Source: Bacteroidota bacterium (GTDB taxonomy: Bacteria > Bacteroidota > Bacteroidia > Bacteroidales > Rikenellaceae). Taken from it: 17,314 nt of DNA. A model generated the notes under the pieces. The model did no database searches and was not told the DNA's origin. It worked only from the letters and a program-made list of their open reading frames with translations. Shown here in pieces: positions 15,274 through 17,314 of this stretch. The translations under genes were made by a program, and so were the position numbers. The stretch lies in contig JAEZPN010000018.1 in the NCBI GenBank assembly GCA_023413645.1, positions 1-17,314 on the forward strand, given 5' to 3'. Each line of letters starts with the position of its first letter. The first letter of the stretch is position 1.

Positions 15274-15843
15274 TTATTTAATATAAAGGGGGAACATGTA
15301 TATATTACGCTGATCCTGTGACTCATACTTCTCATGATCTTCAACCCTTAATATAAGTTTCATCTCACATACTTCACCATTCACGATCGCACTCCTTACA
15401 TAGGGAACTCCAGAACCTTCTATTTTTTTTGTTGAAAAATCAACAACCCACTCGTTATCTTTATAACGCAAGACATATCGTGACGTTTCACCAATCTTCG
15501 ACATGCCAATTATCATCCATGTCATATGATCTACTCCATTTTCATCTGGCCAGATAGATGGTTCGAATTTTACAGCATTGTGATATTGACCTGGTGCCAC
15601 ATCATTCTCATCAAACTTCTGGAAACCTTCTTGAGGATAAAAAACCTTATCCAAAAATTCTAACGACAGTTCTTCAGCCGCGAAACCATCCTGCATTGCT
15701 ACATTATTACCCTCTGCATCAAATATAACAAATCTAAAAAGATGATAAGACTGACCAGGATAAACTGCTGCTTGGCCTGAATTCTTTTCACAAGCGACAA
15801 GGCCCAAACATGCCGCCATCAAAATAAGCAAATACTTTTTCAT
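15274..15843 (-). CDS. Orphan exported lipoprotein, function unknown
   Basis: The ATG at 15843 gives 189 residues starting MKKYLLILMAACLGLVACEK, a lipoprotein signal peptide with lipobox LVAC and modified cysteine at residue 18. A longer reading from 15939 would bury the signal peptide and cross the promoter. The mature part is soluble and rich in aromatic and acidic residues, with no motif I recognise. The length and predicted beta character recall the many small secreted or surface lipoproteins of Bacteroidales. Acidic residues right after the cysteine are sparse (EKNSGQ), so I cannot call surface export. The gene is visibly more AT-rich than its neighbours, which hints at acquisition or relaxed constraint. 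It is monocistronic, with its own promoter and terminator. Confidence 0.85.
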   Translation of the reverse strand: MKKYLLILMAACLGLVACEKNSGQAAVYPGQSYHLFRFVIFDAEGNNVAMQDGFAAEELSLEFLDKVFYPQEGFQKFDENDVAPGQYHNAVKFEPSIWPDENGVDHMTWMIIGMSKIGETSRYVLRYKDNEWVVDFSTKKIEGSGVPYVRSAIVNGEVCEMKLILRVEDHEKYESQDQRNIYMFPLYIK

Positions 15844-15875
15844 AAGGCAAAATTTTAATTTGAATAAGATTGATT

Positions 15876-15884
15876 GTAAAGATA
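15876..15884 (-). promoter_or_regulatory. Proximal -7 box for the lipoprotein gene
   Basis: The minus strand reads TATCTTTAC, identical to the dapB -7 box, about 33 bases before the lipoprotein ATG. A TTG lies 17 bases upstream of the TA, slightly closer than the usual 19-21. Confidence 0.5.
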
Positions 15885-15987
15885 ATATACTATAATAAGC
15901 CCAACCCAATACAATAAATAATAGAACAAAAACAGCCAAAACTGTCTCTAATTTTTGTAATCGCCAAATTTAAATGAGCTGTTTTCG

Positions 15988-16021
15988 CAAAGTTAAACAT
16001 GATTTTGCAGAATACCGCAAA
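15988..16021 (-). promoter_or_regulatory. Distal promoter candidate for the lipoprotein gene
   Basis: TAACTTTG (15995-15988) matches the Bacteroidota -7 consensus exactly. TTTG (16021-16018) lies 22 bases upstream, one base longer than usual. If active, it gives a leader of about 140 bases that includes a weak ACAG/CTGT stem followed by T residues near 15927-15945. Confidence 0.45.
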
Positions 16022-16342
16022 TTCAACACCTAAAAATCTTCATTTAACCAATACCTAAACCGCTGATTATAAATAGATTGAAGATTGATAAACTACCTAA
16101 ATCTTCAACTCATTGATAATCAACGTGTTACAGATGGATTTTTAACACCAATTGAAGTTCCTCCTAACCTCCTGATTATTAGCGCCTTTTATTGTATAAT
16201 GGTTCAATGAGCATTATCACATCTGGTGCTTGGCTACTCTTTACCTGCTCTCGAATACCATATTTGAATTTGGGCAACAATTCCGAAGTGCATCCCACTA
16301 AAAGCGATATTGCTCTGTTTGAAAAACCTCCATATGTGTATA

Positions 16343-16460
16343 GAGCACCGCGACGTGGCAATCTCACACATCATGCTCCACCCGTCATTGCGAGGAGCAC
16401 AGCGACGTGGCAATCTCAATCTGTCATTGCGAGGTTTGGACACAAGCCGTGGCAATCCAT
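16343..16460. repeat. Three copies of a CGTCATTGCGAG...GTGGCAATC interspersed repeat
   Basis: Full copies lie at 16383-16418 and 16422-16460, and a left-truncated copy at 16343-16366. Each ends in GTGGCAATC preceded by a GCGACG- or AAGCC-type block. The family, with TCATTGCGAGG paired loosely with GGCAATC, is familiar from intergenic regions of many bacterial genomes. Copies 2 and 3 are only 3 bases apart. Open reading frames across them are by-products. Confidence 0.75.
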
Positions 16461-16473
16461 CAGGTCGCACTTC

Positions 16474-16724
16474 TTGTCCGCGGGTACCAGCGAGTTTGTG
16501 GTAGCCCTTGTTTATTATATCCTCCTGTCCGCGGGTTCAAAAAAATGCACCCGCGAGGTTGTGGTAGCCCTTGTTTGTTACACACCTCTGTTCGCGGGTA
16601 CTGTCGCATACATTGTTTGCGGGTTCAAAAAAGTGAACCCGCGAGGTTGGAGAAAACTTGCTGGAGGTATTGTAGCCTTCCTATGTTTGCGGGTTCAAAA
16701 AAGTGAACCCACAAACATTGTATG
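16474..16724. repeat. GCGGGTTCA hairpin repeats with A6-7 loops
   Basis: Five GCGGGT units start at 16480, 16531, 16594, 16619 and 16689. Three fold into hairpins: 16531-16554 (6 bp), 16619-16642 (GCGGGTTCA/TGAACCCGC, 9 bp, loop AAAAAG) and 16684-16717 (14 bp with one mismatch, same loop). A longer inverted repeat with 2 mismatches in 21 joins 16607-16627 to 16704-16724. Two units share the downstream phrase TTGTGGTAGCCCTTGTTT. This is an imperfect repeat cluster, not a gene. Confidence 0.75.
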
Positions 16725-16796
16725 AGGTAGCTTGGATACAAGCAATCTTTTAGCAATAATGGTAGATTGACCTTAGGTCGACCCTGCTCCGCCTCG

Positions 16797-16823
16797 GCAT
16801 AATTCAAATACGTTTGATTATGC
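16797..16823. repeat. GCATAATTC/GATTATGC palindromic element, second copy
   Basis: GCATAATTCAAA (16797-16808) and TTTGATTATGC (16813-16823) pair with a single bulged T around a TACG loop. The arms match the leader hairpin of the glycan operon at 12602-12630. GC-rich flanks (CTGCTCCGCCTCG before, TCTCGGCTTAATCGC after) probably belong to the same element. Confidence 0.65.
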
Positions 16824-16893
16824 TCTCGGCTTAATCGCAGCGTTCCCACGGTCACTACGCTCCCTCGAAATGACACTCTTCTCGCCGCGATAA

Positions 16894-16985
16894 TGTCATC
16901 CTGAGCGAAGCGAAGGATCTCCAAGTCAGTATGAGAGTCGGAGGGTGTACTGCCCGAGAGATCCTTCACTTCGCTCAGGATGACA
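16894..16985. repeat. 28-bp inverted repeat, GTCATCCTGAGCGAAG family
   Basis: The left arm 16894-16921 starts TGTCATCCTGAGCGAAG and ends GGATCTC. The right arm 16958-16985 is its reverse complement with one mismatch in 28. The 36-base spacer has no stem of its own. The arm sequence is a very common intergenic palindrome in diverse bacteria. A TCGAAATGACA fragment just upstream (16864-16874) may be a worn half-copy. Confidence 0.8.
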
Positions 16986-17055
16986 TAATCGGTACAAGCT
17001 TTAAGTATATAATTTTCTGTTCCACCAGAACCCATCGAACCCACAGAACCTATAA

Positions 17056-17114
17056 CTCACCGAAGGTGAGGTAAGCCATAGGCTTACAACAAAGCCTCCC
17101 TTTTCAAAGGGAGG
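17056..17114. repeat. Three back-to-back perfect small hairpins
   Basis: CTCACC-GAA-GGTGAG (17056-17070) and GTAAGCC-ATA-GGCTTAC (17071-17087) abut with no gap. CCTCCCTTT-TC-AAAGGGAGG (17095-17114) follows after 7 bases. All stems are perfect, 6, 7 and 9 bp. The third is a common CCTCCCTTT/AAAGGGAGG intergenic element. Confidence 0.7.
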
Positions 17115-17136
17115 TTTGGAGGGATTGTAAACATAA

Positions 17137-17150
17137 CCGGCATTAGCCGG
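17137..17150. repeat. Small hairpin CCGGC-ATTA-GCCGG
   Basis: A perfect 5-bp stem with an ATTA loop directly abuts the left edge of the 80-base nested palindrome. Confidence 0.5.
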
Positions 17151-17228
17151 CTCTTTAAGCCTTAATCCGGGGTTCGGCATTTGTGTATAAACACAAAAAA
17201 GCCGAACCCTTACGGATTCGGCTTAAAG

Positions 17229-17230
<2 letters not shown>
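17151..17230. repeat. 80-base nested palindrome overlapping the rRNA terminator
   Basis: Four arm pairs nest around one centre: CTCTTTAAGCC/GGCTTAAAGAG (11 bp, 17151-17161 with 17220-17230), AATCCG/CGGATT, GGGTTCGGC/GCCGAACCC (17170-17178 with 17201-17209) and TTTGTGT/ACACAAA, closing an ATAA loop. In total 33 bp are paired. The right half also forms the separate terminator at 17195-17224, so the two folds compete. Confidence 0.7.
17195..17224 (-). terminator. Terminator of the rRNA operon
   Basis: On the minus strand, AAGCCGAATCC pairs with GGGTTCGGCTT (11 bp, one wobble) around a GTAA loop and runs into TTTTTTG. It begins only a few bases after the 5S 3' end, as expected for the end of an rRNA operon. 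Confidence 0.85.

Positions 17231-17314
<84 letters not shown>

Larger units (their letters stand above)
15844..16342. other. AT-rich gene-free stretch upstream of the lipoprotein gene
   Basis: Apart from the two promoter candidates, I see a 9-bp inverted repeat TTGAAGATT/AATCTTCAA (16078-16086 and 16100-16108) and a palindrome TTGATAATCAA (16113-16123), but no convincing gene. Minus strand 16179-16330 could encode about 50 residues ending in LIEPLYNKRR with protein-like composition. It has no start of its own outside a repeat, so at most it is a gene remnant. Confidence 0.5.

Noticed and set aside
16179..16367. Minus-strand frame of 62 codons ending LIEPLYNKRR
   Set aside because: The composition is protein-like, but its start lies inside an interspersed repeat and no partner gene or motif supports it. 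It could be a gene remnant; not counted as a gene.
16343..16724. CRISPR array
   Set aside because: Repeats are imperfect, spacing is irregular (25 to 70 bases), units are themselves palindromic and no cas gene is present.
16192..16725. Plus-strand reading frame of 177 codons
   Set aside because: It runs straight through three or more palindromic repeat families and its protein repeats mirror them. There is no ribosome-binding site and no recognisable domain, so it is a by-product of repeats.
16625..17044. Minus-strand reading frame of 139 codons
   Set aside because: It spans the 28-bp inverted repeat and the GCATAATTC element. Such frames are often misannotated as hypothetical proteins.

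Overview
The window looks like chromosome from a Bacteroidales bacterium (Bacteroidota). The signs are: promoters with a TAnnTTTG-like -7 box and a TTG about 20 bases upstream; weak or absent Shine-Dalgarno sequences; a long multi-pass signal peptidase I; dnaK as a single-gene unit; and a short LVAC-type lipoprotein. Some intergenic repeats resemble ones I associate with Alistipes-like genomes, but the sequence alone does not fix a genus. Every confident gene is on the minus strand, so transcription runs from high to low coordinates.

Region 1 (1-7342) is a tight housekeeping operon, read dapB, lepB, yigZ-like, uvrA, M16 protease, O-methyltransferase. Gaps are 24 bases or less, uvrA and the protease overlap by 14 bases, and the last gene runs off the left edge. 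It covers lysine/diaminopimelate synthesis, protein export, DNA repair and proteolysis, so it is a co-transcribed set rather than one pathway. Its likely promoter lies just upstream of dapB, directly after the terminator of the next operon.

Region 2 (7423-12720) is a compact four-gene surface-glycan decoration operon with its own promoter, a structured leader of about 120 bases and a terminator. In order it encodes: a fusion of a LicC-like nucleotidyltransferase with a HisC/CobD-like PLP enzyme; an opine-dehydrogenase-like enzyme; a Wzx-type flippase; and a LicD-family transferase. Stops and starts touch or nearly touch. The gene set suggests synthesis of a CDP-activated phospho-amino-alcohol, possibly N-carboxyalkylated by the opine enzyme, which LicD then places on a glycan. 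This is the best candidate in the window for an undescribed system.

Region 3 (12721-13089) is noncoding. It holds two look-alike hairpins with a GTAC-5 nt-GTAC tip, interleaved with degenerate GCAGATG repeats. The hairpin nearest dnaK probably terminates it.

Region 4 (13090-15843) is dnaK with an upstream control region (a perfect TGACA/TGTCA palindrome and a leader hairpin), then an orphan, AT-richer lipoprotein gene with its own promoter and terminator.

Region 5 (15844-17314) holds no convincing gene except the 3' part of a 5S rRNA on the minus strand at the right edge, the end of an rRNA operon. The stretch downstream of 5S is packed with interspersed palindromic repeats of at least five kinds. 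One is an 80-base nested palindrome that overlaps the rRNA terminator.
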